Assembly (NCBI RefSeq): GCF_037911585.1
Contig: NZ_JBAJNS010000001.1
Span: forward strand, 500,001 to 564,000
Origin: Streptomyces sp. GSL17-111
GTDB lineage: Bacteria > Actinomycetota > Actinomycetes > Streptomycetales > Streptomycetaceae
DNA length: 64,000 bases
Reading direction: 5' to 3'
Position numbers and translations under genes: made by a program. Numbering within the stretch: position 1 is the stretch's first letter; every line of letters starts with the position of its first letter. Of the stretch, positions 14,632 to 22,038 are shown piece by piece. Under the pieces are notes generated by a model. It was not told the origin of the DNA. It saw only the letters and a list, made by a program, of their open reading frames with translations, and ran no database searches.

Positions 14632-16080
14632 ATGTCCGCACACGTCCACAGACGACACGCCCTGCTCGGCGTCGTCGCCCTGCTCCTCGCCGTCCTGGCC
14701 TCCGGCCTCGGGACGTCCTCCGCCCGCGGGGACATCCCGCCGCCCGCCGACGGCTGGGAACTCCAGTGGGGCGACGACTTCACCGGGCCCGACCGGACGC
14801 CGCCCTCCAGCGAGAAGTGGATCACCGACCTCGGCCACTCCTATCCCGGCGGCCCCGCGAACTGGGGCACCGGGGAGATCCAGCGCTACACCGACTCCCC
14901 CGACAACCTGAGCCTCGACGGCAACGGCAACCTGCGCATCACCCCGCTCCGCGACGAGGCCGGGAACTGGACCTCCGGGCGGATCGAGACCCGCAGGAGC
15001 GACTTCAAGGCGCCCGAGGACGGCACCCTGCGCATCGAGAGCCGGCTACGGATGCCGGACGTCGCCGGTGAGCAGGCCCTCGGCTACTGGTCGGCCTTCT
15101 GGGCCCTCGGCTCGCCCTACCGGGGCAACTACTGGAACTGGCCGGGCATCGGCGAGTTCGACGTGATGGAGAACGTCAACGGGATGAACCGCGTCTGGGG
15201 CGTCCTGCACTGCGGCGTCGCCCCCGGCGGGCCGTGCGACGAGAACAACGGACTGGGCGCCAGCCGTCCCTGCCCCGGGGCGACCTGCCAGGCGGCCTTC
15301 CACACCTACCGGTTCGAGTGGGACCGCAGCGTCTCCCCGAACGAACTGCGCTGGTACGTCGACGACCAGCTCTACCACCGGCTCGCCCAGGACCAGTTCG
15401 ACGCCACGACCTGGGAGAACATGACCGGTCACGCCGGATACTTCATCCTGCTCAACGTGGCGATGGGCGGCGGGTTCCCCGACGGGGTCGCCGGGCACGC
15501 CACGCCCACCGCCGCCACCGAGCCGGGCCACTCCATGCTCGTCGACTACGTCGGCGTGTGGACGCGCGGCGGCGACGGCGGACAGGACCCGGGCGACCCC
15601 GGTGAGCCGACGCCGAGCACCCTGTACCTGCGGGACGGCGGCGGGCTCGGCGAGGCGGCGCCCGCCTCCGGGACGGCGACGCTGGCCTCCGCCGACGGCC
15701 GCAACCACGACGGCACACCCCACGCGCCGCAGACCTTCACGGCCCGGGGCGTGACGGGCGACTACTCCGGTGGCGCCACGGCGTTCGACCTCTTCGTGGA
15801 CGCCGGCACCACCGTGGGCAACGGCCAGCAGGTGCGGATCTCCTACGACCGGACCGGTGACGGCAGTTGGGAGCGCTCCGAGACCTACCACTACTTCGCC
15901 ACCGATCCCGTGCCCGGTTTCGAGCACTACACGGCCGAGCGCGGGCTGCACTCGGCCACCGGCGACCACGGCGACATGGTGAACGGCACGGTACGGGTGG
16001 AGGTGTGGAACGCCATCGGCAACGGTCCGAGCACGCTCGGCACCGGCGACCGGTCCGTCCTGCACCTGCCCTTCGGCTGA
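14632..16080 (+). CDS. Secreted GH16 beta-glucanase (endo-1,3-beta-glucanase type)
   Basis: 482 residues. A signal peptide with RR then a hydrophobic core (ALLGVVALLLAVLASGL) ends near SSARG. The GH16 domain spans about 38-320. It has the catalytic ExDxxE in GEFDVME (Glu175, Asp177, Glu180), WITDLGHSYPGGPANWGTGEIQRYT and a Trp-rich substrate cleft. A Gly/Pro linker (about 325-340) joins a C-terminal beta-rich domain (345-482), probably carbohydrate-binding but of a family I cannot name with confidence. It hydrolyses laminarin- or curdlan-like glucans outside the cell. The ATG at 14632 has AGGAGG 11 bases upstream; an in-frame GTG at 14599 is less likely. Confidence 0.9.
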   Translation: MSAHVHRRHALLGVVALLLAVLASGLGTSSARGDIPPPADGWELQWGDDFTGPDRTPPSSEKWITDLGHSYPGGPANWGTGEIQRYTDSPDNLSLDGNGNLRITPLRDEAGNWTSGRIETRRSDFKAPEDGTLRIESRLRMPDVAGEQALGYWSAFWALGSPYRGNYWNWPGIGEFDVMENVNGMNRVWGVLHCGVAPGGPCDENNGLGASRPCPGATCQAAFHTYRFEWDRSVSPNELRWYVDDQLYHRLAQDQFDATTWENMTGHAGYFILLNVAMGGGFPDGVAGHATPTAATEPGHSMLVDYVGVWTRGGDGGQDPGDPGEPTPSTLYLRDGGGLGEAAPASGTATLASADGRNHDGTPHAPQTFTARGVTGDYSGGATAFDLFVDAGTTVGNGQQVRISYDRTGDGSWERSETYHYFATDPVPGFEHYTAERGLHSATGDHGDMVNGTVRVEVWNAIGNGPSTLGTGDRSVLHLPFG

Positions 16081-16085
16081 GCCCG

Positions 16086-16137
16086 GGCCCCGCCGGCCGT
16101 GCCGACCGCTCGACGGTTTGGCACGGCCTGCGGGGCC
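16086..16137 (+). terminator. Terminator after the glucanase
   Basis: GGCCCCGC-C-GGCCGTGCC (16086-16103) pairs with GGCACGGCC-T-GCGGGGCC (16120-16137): 17 pairs and one mismatch. It ends 17 bases before the GNAT start, so the GNAT transcript probably begins within or after it. Confidence 0.75.
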
Positions 16138-16153
16138 GCGTCATGCTGGCCCG

Positions 16154-16642
16154 GTGCTGATCAGAGAAGCGACCGAAGAGGACTGGCCCGCGATCTGGGC
16201 CTTCATGCGCGGCGTCATCGCGGCGGGTGAGACCTACACCTACGACCGCGACACCCCGGAGGAGGCCGCCCGCGCCCTGTGGTTCGTGCCGCCGCCCGGC
16301 CGGGCGTTCGTCGCCGTGGACGACGACGGGACGGTGCTCGGCACCTCCAAGGTCACGCGCAACCAGGCAGGGGGCGGTTCCCACGTGGCCAACGGGAGCT
16401 ACCTGGTCGACCCGGCCCGCAGCGGGCGCGGCGTGGGCCGGGCGCTGGGCGAGCACTCGCTGGAGTGGGCCCGCGCGGCGGGCTTCCGGGGCATGCAGTT
16501 CAACGCGGTCGTCGCCACCAACACCCGGGCCCTCGCGCTGTGGCAGTCGATCGGCTTCACGGTCATCGGCACGGTTCCCGGCGGGTTCGACCACCCCGAC
16601 CAGGGGTCCGTGGACCTCCACCTGATGTACCGCGACCTCTAG
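16154..16642 (+). CDS. GNAT family N-acetyltransferase
   Basis: 162 residues. GNAT order: VLIREATEEDWPAIW, strands ending GTSKVTRNQ and GSYLVDP, the acetyl-CoA loop ARSGRGVGRAL (R/Q-x-x-G-x-G/A), and NTRALALWQSIGFTVIG. It resembles phosphinothricin/small-amine acetyltransferases. The GTG at 16154 is chosen because the fold begins there; a TTG at 16118 would extend into the terminator. Its TAG shares the bases CTAG with the TAG of the convergent gene at 16639, so the coding regions overlap by four. Confidence 0.85.
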   Translation: MLIREATEEDWPAIWAFMRGVIAAGETYTYDRDTPEEAARALWFVPPPGRAFVAVDDDGTVLGTSKVTRNQAGGGSHVANGSYLVDPARSGRGVGRALGEHSLEWARAAGFRGMQFNAVVATNTRALALWQSIGFTVIGTVPGGFDHPDQGSVDLHLMYRDL

Positions 16643-17268
16643 CCGGAGGACGCGGGGGGCTTCCGGGACGCGGGGGACCGCGGGGGCCGGAGCGCGCGCA
16701 GGGCCGCCTCGGCGGCGGGGCGCAGCGGCGGGTGGGCCAGGGCGTCCGTCAGCAGCGGGCGGGACGCCGGGTCGGCCAGCACGGCCAGGCCCTCGACGCA
16801 GGCCCGCGCGACGGGCCAGTGGTGTTCCGGGCCGGCCAGCAGCCGCCGCAGCAGCGCCGAGAGCGTCGGTGCGGCCTCCGGCGCGCGGAGCCGGGCCAGG
16901 AGGCGCACCGGGTGGACGGCGTAGGCCGTGCGCAGGGCGTTGCCGGCCAGCGCCGCCGCGGCCCGGCCGGTGCGGGGGTCGGCCAGCCGGAACAGCCCCT
17001 CGGCCGCGTTCTCACCCCGCCCGGAGTCACGGTGGTTCAGCAGGAAGACCAGCGTCTCGAAGGCGCGGCGGTCCCCCGCGAGGGCGAGCGCGTAGGCGGC
17101 CATCTCCTGTTGCCACAGCGGGCGCCCGACGGCGGTGAGCCACTCCGCGAGCGCGTCACGGGCATCGGCGCGGGCCGGTGCCGTCGCGGCCAGGGCGAGG
17201 AGACGGTCGCGCGTCGGGCCGTCCTCCTCCTCGACGCGTTCCGCCATCGCCCGCAAGGTGTCGTCCAC
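16639..17268 (-). CDS. HEAT-repeat-like alpha-helical protein
   Basis: 209 residues from GTG 17268 (GGGGCGGGG just upstream); an earlier ATG at 17340 would add a low-complexity Gly/Arg stretch. The sequence is made of about five helical pairs (LLALAATAPARADARDALAEWL, MAAYALALAGDRRAFETLVFLL, GENAAEGLFRLADPRTGRAAAAL and similar), the pattern of HEAT/PBS-lyase repeats used for protein binding. I recognise no specific homologue. It ends tail to tail with the GNAT gene and is divergent from the hbd-like gene across a 393-base gap. Confidence 0.7.
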   Translation of the reverse strand: MDDTLRAMAERVEEEDGPTRDRLLALAATAPARADARDALAEWLTAVGRPLWQQEMAAYALALAGDRRAFETLVFLLNHRDSGRGENAAEGLFRLADPRTGRAAAALAGNALRTAYAVHPVRLLARLRAPEAAPTLSALLRRLLAGPEHHWPVARACVEGLAVLADPASRPLLTDALAHPPLRPAAEAALRALRPPRSPASRKPPASSG

Positions 17269-17661
17269 GGCCCCGCCCCTCCCGGCGCCCGTCCCCGGCG
17301 CCCTCCCCCGGTGCTTCCCCGGCCGGGCGGGCGGCCACACCGGTCACGTGGCGGGGACCACACGACATCGCCCCGCCACCCCTCTGGCGTTCTTGTTACC
17401 AGCCGGTTAGCCTGCTCATCAGAGCGGGACAACCGCTCAGGCGGTCTGGTGACGCAGCCGCCGAGAGTGTCAGTCGGTTCAGCATCCGTACGTCCGCGTA
17501 CGCACGTTACGGCGTCGGCCCGGGACAGGGCCGTGCCGGCTCACCGCCCCGCCGCGGTCCTCCCCCAGCGCCCCTGCACCGCCCCAACGGGTGTGCGCGG
17601 CGCACCGGTCCACGCGGCAGGCCGGCACCCTTTCTCTCGTCGTCACCCCTGGAGTCCCGTG
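17269..17661. other. 393-base divergent intergenic region
   Basis: No gene is visible. It holds a candidate promoter for the hbd-like gene (17385-17413) with an embedded near-palindrome, several short CGTACG-containing inverted repeats near 17489-17515, and a long leader of about 240 bases before the ATG at 17662. I see no riboswitch consensus in the leader. Confidence 0.6.
17385..17413 (+). promoter_or_regulatory. Candidate promoter and operator of the hbd-like gene
   Basis: TGGCGT (17385-17390), 17 bases, TAGCCT (17408-17413). Within and at the end of the spacer is TTACCAGCCGGTTA (17396-17409), a near-palindrome of the form TWACCRGCYGGTWA, like sites of TetR-type fatty-acid regulators. The adjacent TetR gene is a possible binder, by inference only. 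Confidence 0.4.
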
Positions 17662-19446
17662 ATGGACCGTCCTTCCCTGAGCACAGTCGCCGTCGTCGGC
17701 CTCGGCACGATGGGCACCGGCATCGCCGAGGTCCTCGCCCGCGCGGGCCGCGAGGTCGTCGGAATCGACACCAGCGACGAGGCGGCCCGCCGGGCCGTGG
17801 CCGCGCTGGAGGCGTCCACCGCCCGCTCGGTGGCCCGCGAGCGGATCACCGAGCGGGAGCGGCAGGACGTCCTGGGCCGCTTCCGGACGCACCGGGACGT
17901 CCGGGCCGCCGCCGAGGCCGACCTCGTCATCGAGGTGGTCCCCGAGGAGTACGCGCTCAAGCACGAGGTGTTCCGGGCGCTGGACGAGGTCGTCAAGCCG
18001 ACCGCCGTCCTGGCCACCGGCACCAACGCCCTGTCCGTGACCCGCCTGGCGGCCGACTCCGCGCACCCCGAGCGCGTCCTCGGGCTGCACTTCTTCAACC
18101 CGGCGCCCGCCATGAAGCTCGTGGAGGTCGTCTCCTCCGTCCTCACGGCGCCGGCGGCCGTCGACGCCGTGACCGAACTGGCCGAGGAGCTGGGCAAGGA
18201 GCCGATCCGGGTCGGCGACCGCCCCGGCTTCGTCGCCGACGGCCTCCTCTTCGGCTACCTCAACCAGGCCGCGGCGATGTACGAGTCGCAGTACGCGACC
18301 CGCGAGGACATCGACGCCGCGATGAAGCTCGGCTGCGGCCTGCCGATGGGCCCGCTGGAACTGCTGGACCTCATCGGGATCGACACGGCCCGCACCGTCC
18401 TGGACGCCATGTACGCCGAGTCCCACGACCGGCTGCACGCCCCCGCGCCGATCCTGGGCCAGCTGAGCCGGGCGGGGCTCACCGGCCGCAAGGCGGGCCG
18501 CGGCTTCTACACCTACGACGCCCCCGGGAGCGCCGTCGTCGTCCCCGACGCCCTCACCCCCGACGCCGGGGCGCGGCGCGGCACCGCACGCGAGGTCGGC
18601 ACCGTCGGCGTCGCCGGCTCCGGGACGATGGCCAGCGGCATCGCCGAGGTGTTCGCGAAGGCCGGCTACGACGTCGTCCTGGTGGCCCGCAGCGAGGAGA
18701 AGGCGGAGAAGGCCAAGGCCCGCGTCGCCTCCTCGCTGGACCGCTCGGTGAAGAAGGGCCGGATGGGTCAGGAGGACCGCGACGCGACGCTGGCCCGCGT
18801 CACCCCCGCCGGTTCGCTGGACGCCATGGCCGACGTCGACCTGGCCGTGGAGGCCGTCGCCGAGGACCTGGGGATCAAGCAGGAGCTCTTCGCCACCCTG
18901 GACCGCGTCTGCAGGCCCGGCGCCGTCCTCGCCACGACGACGTCCTCGCTCCCCGTCGTCGCCTGCGCCCGGGCCACCGGCCGCCCGCAGGACGTGATCG
19001 GCATGCACTTCTTCAACCCCGCCCCGGCGATGAAGCTGGTGGAGGTCGTCCGCACGGTCCTGACCGGGGACGACGTCCACGCCACCGTCCGCGAGGTGAC
19101 CACCCGCATCCGCAAGCACCCCGTCGACTGCGGGGACCGGGCCGGTTTCATCGTCAACGCCCTGCTCTTCCCGTACCTGAACAACGCGGTGAAGATGCTG
19201 GACGAGCACTACGCGACGCTGGACGACATCGACGCGGCCATGAAGCTCGGCGGCGGCTACCCGATGGGCCCGTTCGAGCTGCTGGACGTCGTCGGACTCG
19301 ACGTCTCGCTCGCCATCGAGCGGGTGCTGCACGAGGAGTTCCGCGAGCCGGGCCTCGCGCCGGCGCCGCTGCTGGAGCACCTGGTGGCGGCCGGGTGCCT
19401 GGGCCGCAAGTCCGGGCGCGGCTTCCGCGAGTACGCCCGTCGGTGA
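17662..19446 (+). CDS. 3-hydroxyacyl-CoA dehydrogenase, internally duplicated
   Basis: 594 residues built of two full copies of about 290 residues. Each has a Rossmann NAD loop (GLGTMGTGIAEVLARAG near 13; GSGTMASGIAEVFAKAG near 319), the catalytic-His segment (LHFFNPAPAMKLVEV; MHFFNPAPAMKLVEV) and the C-terminal helix pair ending GLTGRKAGRGFYTY or CLGRKSGRGFREY. Both halves keep the His and Asn segments, so both look active. The role is 3-hydroxybutyryl-CoA/3-hydroxyacyl-CoA interconversion, feeding crotonyl-CoA to ccrA downstream. The ATG at 17662 has GGAG upstream. The frame is open for 1.4 kb before it but that is not coding. Followed by the TetR gene. Confidence 0.9.
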   Translation: MDRPSLSTVAVVGLGTMGTGIAEVLARAGREVVGIDTSDEAARRAVAALEASTARSVARERITERERQDVLGRFRTHRDVRAAAEADLVIEVVPEEYALKHEVFRALDEVVKPTAVLATGTNALSVTRLAADSAHPERVLGLHFFNPAPAMKLVEVVSSVLTAPAAVDAVTELAEELGKEPIRVGDRPGFVADGLLFGYLNQAAAMYESQYATREDIDAAMKLGCGLPMGPLELLDLIGIDTARTVLDAMYAESHDRLHAPAPILGQLSRAGLTGRKAGRGFYTYDAPGSAVVVPDALTPDAGARRGTAREVGTVGVAGSGTMASGIAEVFAKAGYDVVLVARSEEKAEKAKARVASSLDRSVKKGRMGQEDRDATLARVTPAGSLDAMADVDLAVEAVAEDLGIKQELFATLDRVCRPGAVLATTTSSLPVVACARATGRPQDVIGMHFFNPAPAMKLVEVVRTVLTGDDVHATVREVTTRIRKHPVDCGDRAGFIVNALLFPYLNNAVKMLDEHYATLDDIDAAMKLGGGYPMGPFELLDVVGLDVSLAIERVLHEEFREPGLAPAPLLEHLVAAGCLGRKSGRGFREYARR

Positions 19447-19532
19447 GCGTTCCGACCGGGTGGGGCGGGCTGCTGGAACCCTCTTCCGGCGGCCCGTCCG
19501 TCCCGTCCAGCGGCCCGTGTAACGTTCCCCAC

Positions 19533-20327
19533 ATGTCGCAGCCAGCCAAGCCCGCTCGAACGAGCACTCGTACCACCGCGTCGTCGCAGCGCCTGAAGCT
19601 GCGCCGGGAGCTGGCTGCCGCGGCGATGGAGCTCTTCGCCACCAAGGGCTACCAGGAGACGACGGTGGACGAGATCGCCGCCGCCGCCGGAGTGGCCCGG
19701 CGGACGTTCTTCCGCCACTTCCGGTCCAAGGAAGAGGCGATCTTCCCCGACCACGACGAGACGCTGGAGCGCGCGCGGGCCGTCCTGGAGGCCGCGCCGC
19801 CGCACGAGAACCCGCTCGACACCGTGTGCCGGGGGATCAAGGAGGTCATGCGCATGTACGCGGCCTCCCCGGCGGGGAGCGTCGAGCGCTACAAGCTGAC
19901 CCGCGAGGTACCGGCGCTGCGGGAGCGCGAGATCGCCTCCGTGGCCCGCTACGAACGGCTCTTCACCCGGTACCTGCTGGGCCACTTCGACGAGGCCGCG
20001 CACCGGGACGGCGACGACGACCCGCTGCTGGCCGAGGTGGCGGCCTCGGCGGTGGTCACCGCGCACAACCACGTCCTGCGCCGCTGGCTGCGCTCGGGCG
20101 GCCAGGGCGACGTCGAGGCGCAGCTGGACCGGGCCTTCGCCATCGTCCGCGAGACGTTCGGCACCGGCTTCGGCGCGAGCCGCGCCACGGCCCTGAGCGG
20201 CGGCGTGTCCGAGCCGGCCGCCGTCACCGCCCAGACGGACCGCGACGTGCTCGTCACCGTGGCCCGCACGGACACCCCGCTGCCCGAGATCATGCGCACC
20301 ATCGAGGCGGCCCTGCGACCGGGCTGA
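19533..20327 (+). CDS. TetR family transcriptional regulator of the ethylmalonyl-CoA region
   Basis: 264 residues. The N-terminal HTH is about 25-70 (AAAMELFATKGYQETTVDEIAAAAGVARRTFFRHFRSKEEAIF), followed by a helical ligand domain. The ATG at 19533 has no Shine-Dalgarno sequence. TAACGT (19520-19525) lies where a -10 would place transcription at or within two bases of the ATG, so a leaderless mRNA is possible. Its place between the hbd-like gene and ccrA suggests control of acyl-CoA assimilation, perhaps sensing an acyl-CoA. Candidate sites are the repeats at 20503-20538 and the near-palindrome at 17396-17409. Confidence 0.85.
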   Translation: MSQPAKPARTSTRTTASSQRLKLRRELAAAAMELFATKGYQETTVDEIAAAAGVARRTFFRHFRSKEEAIFPDHDETLERARAVLEAAPPHENPLDTVCRGIKEVMRMYAASPAGSVERYKLTREVPALREREIASVARYERLFTRYLLGHFDEAAHRDGDDDPLLAEVAASAVVTAHNHVLRRWLRSGGQGDVEAQLDRAFAIVRETFGTGFGASRATALSGGVSEPAAVTAQTDRDVLVTVARTDTPLPEIMRTIEAALRPG

Positions 20328-20502
20328 CGCCGCGCGCCCCGGCCGGTCCGACGCCGTGGGCGCCCCTCCCCGCCGCACCCCGACACCTCCCCCGACGCCG
20401 CCCCGGTGGACCCGCACGAGACGTCCCCCGGGGCGCTTCGGCCTGCCCGCACGGGGCGGTGGCCGGGGCCGCGCACCCGGTGTGACGTGCGGCGCAAAGA
20501 AA

Positions 20503-20538
20503 TGGCACGGGGTGTCTTGCGAGGTGGCACTGCGTGTC
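20503..20538. repeat. Two direct repeats TGGCAC-N3-GTGTC over the ccrA promoter
   Basis: TGGCACGGGGTGTC (20503-20516) and TGGCACTGCGTGTC (20525-20538) begin 22 bp apart, two helical turns. Each is itself a weak inverted repeat (TGGCAC/GTGTCA). The second copy lies inside the promoter spacer and the first covers the -35 flank. The same motif with perfect arms, GGCAC-CGA-GTGCC, occurs in the aceB leader at 59762-59775. Confidence 0.55.
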
Positions 20539-20545
20539 ATACGGT
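20517..20545 (+). promoter_or_regulatory. Promoter of ccrA
   Basis: TTGCGA (20517-20522), a 17-base spacer (20523-20539) and TACGGT (20540-20545), with TAnnnT as usual for the streptomycete -10. It is overlapped by the second TGGCAC repeat. Confidence 0.6.
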
Positions 20546-20680
20546 GGCCACCACGCCGGGCACTGTCCCCGCGGCCCCACCCACGGCCGCGCGCCCGGTC
20601 CGCCTGCGTCACCAGGCACAACGCTGAACCGACGGCGTCCCCCGCGTCCCTCGCACCACACGCTTCGCCGGAGGCATACC

Positions 20681-22021
20681 GTGACCAACCCCATCCTCGA
20701 CGCGATCGTCTCGCCGGACAGCACCGCGAACGACTTCGCCGCGCTGGAGCTGCCCGAGTCCTACCGCGCGATCACCGTGCACAAGGACGAGCAGGAGATG
20801 TTCCAGGGCCTGGAGAGCCGCGACAAGGACCCCCGCAAGTCCCTGCACCTGGACGACGTGCCGGTGCCGGAGCTCGGCCCGGGCGAGGCCCTGGTCGCCG
20901 TCATGGCGAGCTCGGTCAACTACAACTCGGTCTGGACCTCGATCTTCGAGCCGGTCTCCACCTTCAGCTTCCTGGAGCGCTACGGCCGGGTGTCCCCGCT
21001 GACCAAGCGCCACGACCTGCCGTACCACGTCATCGGCTCCGACCTCGCCGGCGTCGTCCTGCGCACCGGCCCGGGTGTGAACGCCTGGACGCCCGGCGAC
21101 GAGGTCGTCGCCCACTGCCTGTCCGTCGAGCTGGAGTCCGCCGACGGCCACAACGACACGATGCTCGACCCCGAGCAGCGCATCTGGGGGTTCGAGACCA
21201 ACTTCGGCGGCCTCGCCGAGATCGCGCTCGTCAAGTCCAACCAGCTCATGCCGAAGCCGAAGCACCTCAGCTGGGAGGAGGCGGCGGCGCCGGGCCTGGT
21301 GAACTCCACCGCCTACCGCCAGCTCGTCTCGCAGAACGGCGCCGGGATGAAGCAGGGCGACAACGTCCTGATCTGGGGCGCCAGCGGCGGCCTCGGCTCC
21401 TACGCCACGCAGTTCGCGCTGGCCGGTGGCGCCAACCCGATCTGCGTCGTCTCCAGCGAGGACAAGGCCGAGATCTGCCGGCGCATGGGCGCGGAGGCGA
21501 TCATCGACCGCAAGGCCGAGGGCTACAAGTTCTGGAAGGACGAGAACACCCAGGACCCGCGCGAGTGGAAGCGCTTCGGCAAGCGCATCCGTGAGCTCAC
21601 CGGCGGCGAGGACATCGACATCGTCTTCGAGCACCCCGGCCGCGAGACCTTCGGCGCGTCCGTCTACGTCACCCGCAAGGGCGGCACCATCACCACCTGT
21701 GCCTCGACCTCGGGCTACATGCACCAGTACGACAACCGCTACCTGTGGATGTCCCTGAAGCGCATCGTCGGCTCGCACTTCGCCAACTACCGCGAGGCGT
21801 GGGAGGCCAACCGGCTCATCGCCAAGGGCAAGATCCACCCGACGCTGTCGAGGACCTACTCCCTGGCGGAGACCGGCCAGGCCGCGTTCGACGTGCACAA
21901 GAACCTCCACCAGGGCAAGGTCGGCGTGCTGTGCCTGGCCCCCGAGGAGGGCATGGGCGTCAGCGACCCGGAGACGCGGGCCCGGCACCTCGACGCCATC
22001 AACCGCTTCCGGAACGTCTGA
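20681..22021 (+). CDS. ccrA: Crotonyl-CoA carboxylase/reductase
   Basis: 446 residues, the usual length. It reductively carboxylates crotonyl-CoA with NADPH and CO2 to ethylmalonyl-CoA, the key step of the ethylmalonyl-CoA pathway and a source of polyketide extender units. The medium-chain dehydrogenase fold is clear: WGASGGLGSYATQFA is the NADPH loop. Residues matching the known CO2-binding set are present: Asn82 (NYN), Phe171-Glu172 (GFE) and His366 (GSHFAN), one residue offset from the Kitasatospora numbering. The GTG at 20681 has GGAGG upstream. It is followed after 17 bases by the mutase gene, so it opens the pathway operon ccrA-mutase-mcl-mch-mcd. Confidence 0.95.
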   Translation: MTNPILDAIVSPDSTANDFAALELPESYRAITVHKDEQEMFQGLESRDKDPRKSLHLDDVPVPELGPGEALVAVMASSVNYNSVWTSIFEPVSTFSFLERYGRVSPLTKRHDLPYHVIGSDLAGVVLRTGPGVNAWTPGDEVVAHCLSVELESADGHNDTMLDPEQRIWGFETNFGGLAEIALVKSNQLMPKPKHLSWEEAAAPGLVNSTAYRQLVSQNGAGMKQGDNVLIWGASGGLGSYATQFALAGGANPICVVSSEDKAEICRRMGAEAIIDRKAEGYKFWKDENTQDPREWKRFGKRIRELTGGEDIDIVFEHPGRETFGASVYVTRKGGTITTCASTSGYMHQYDNRYLWMSLKRIVGSHFANYREAWEANRLIAKGKIHPTLSRTYSLAETGQAAFDVHKNLHQGKVGVLCLAPEEGMGVSDPETRARHLDAINRFRNV

Positions 22022-22038
22022 GAAGAGACGCCACCACC

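Larger units (their letters stand above)
20328..20680. other. 353-base intergenic region upstream of ccrA
   Basis: No gene is visible. It contains the ccrA promoter (20517-20545), two direct repeats (20503-20516, 20525-20538) and a leader of about 130 bases ending in GGAGG before GTG 20681. The first 170 bases are plain GC-rich sequence without a clear hairpin terminator after the TetR gene. Confidence 0.6.

Noticed and set aside
17479-19380. A 633-codon minus-strand frame opposite the hbd-like gene
   Set aside because: Val/Gly/His-rich shadow of two dehydrogenase copies; no domain and no ribosome site.
22022-22038. Cobalamin riboswitch before the B12-dependent mutase
   Set aside because: Only 17 bases separate it from ccrA and no B12-box sequence is seen there or upstream of ccrA.
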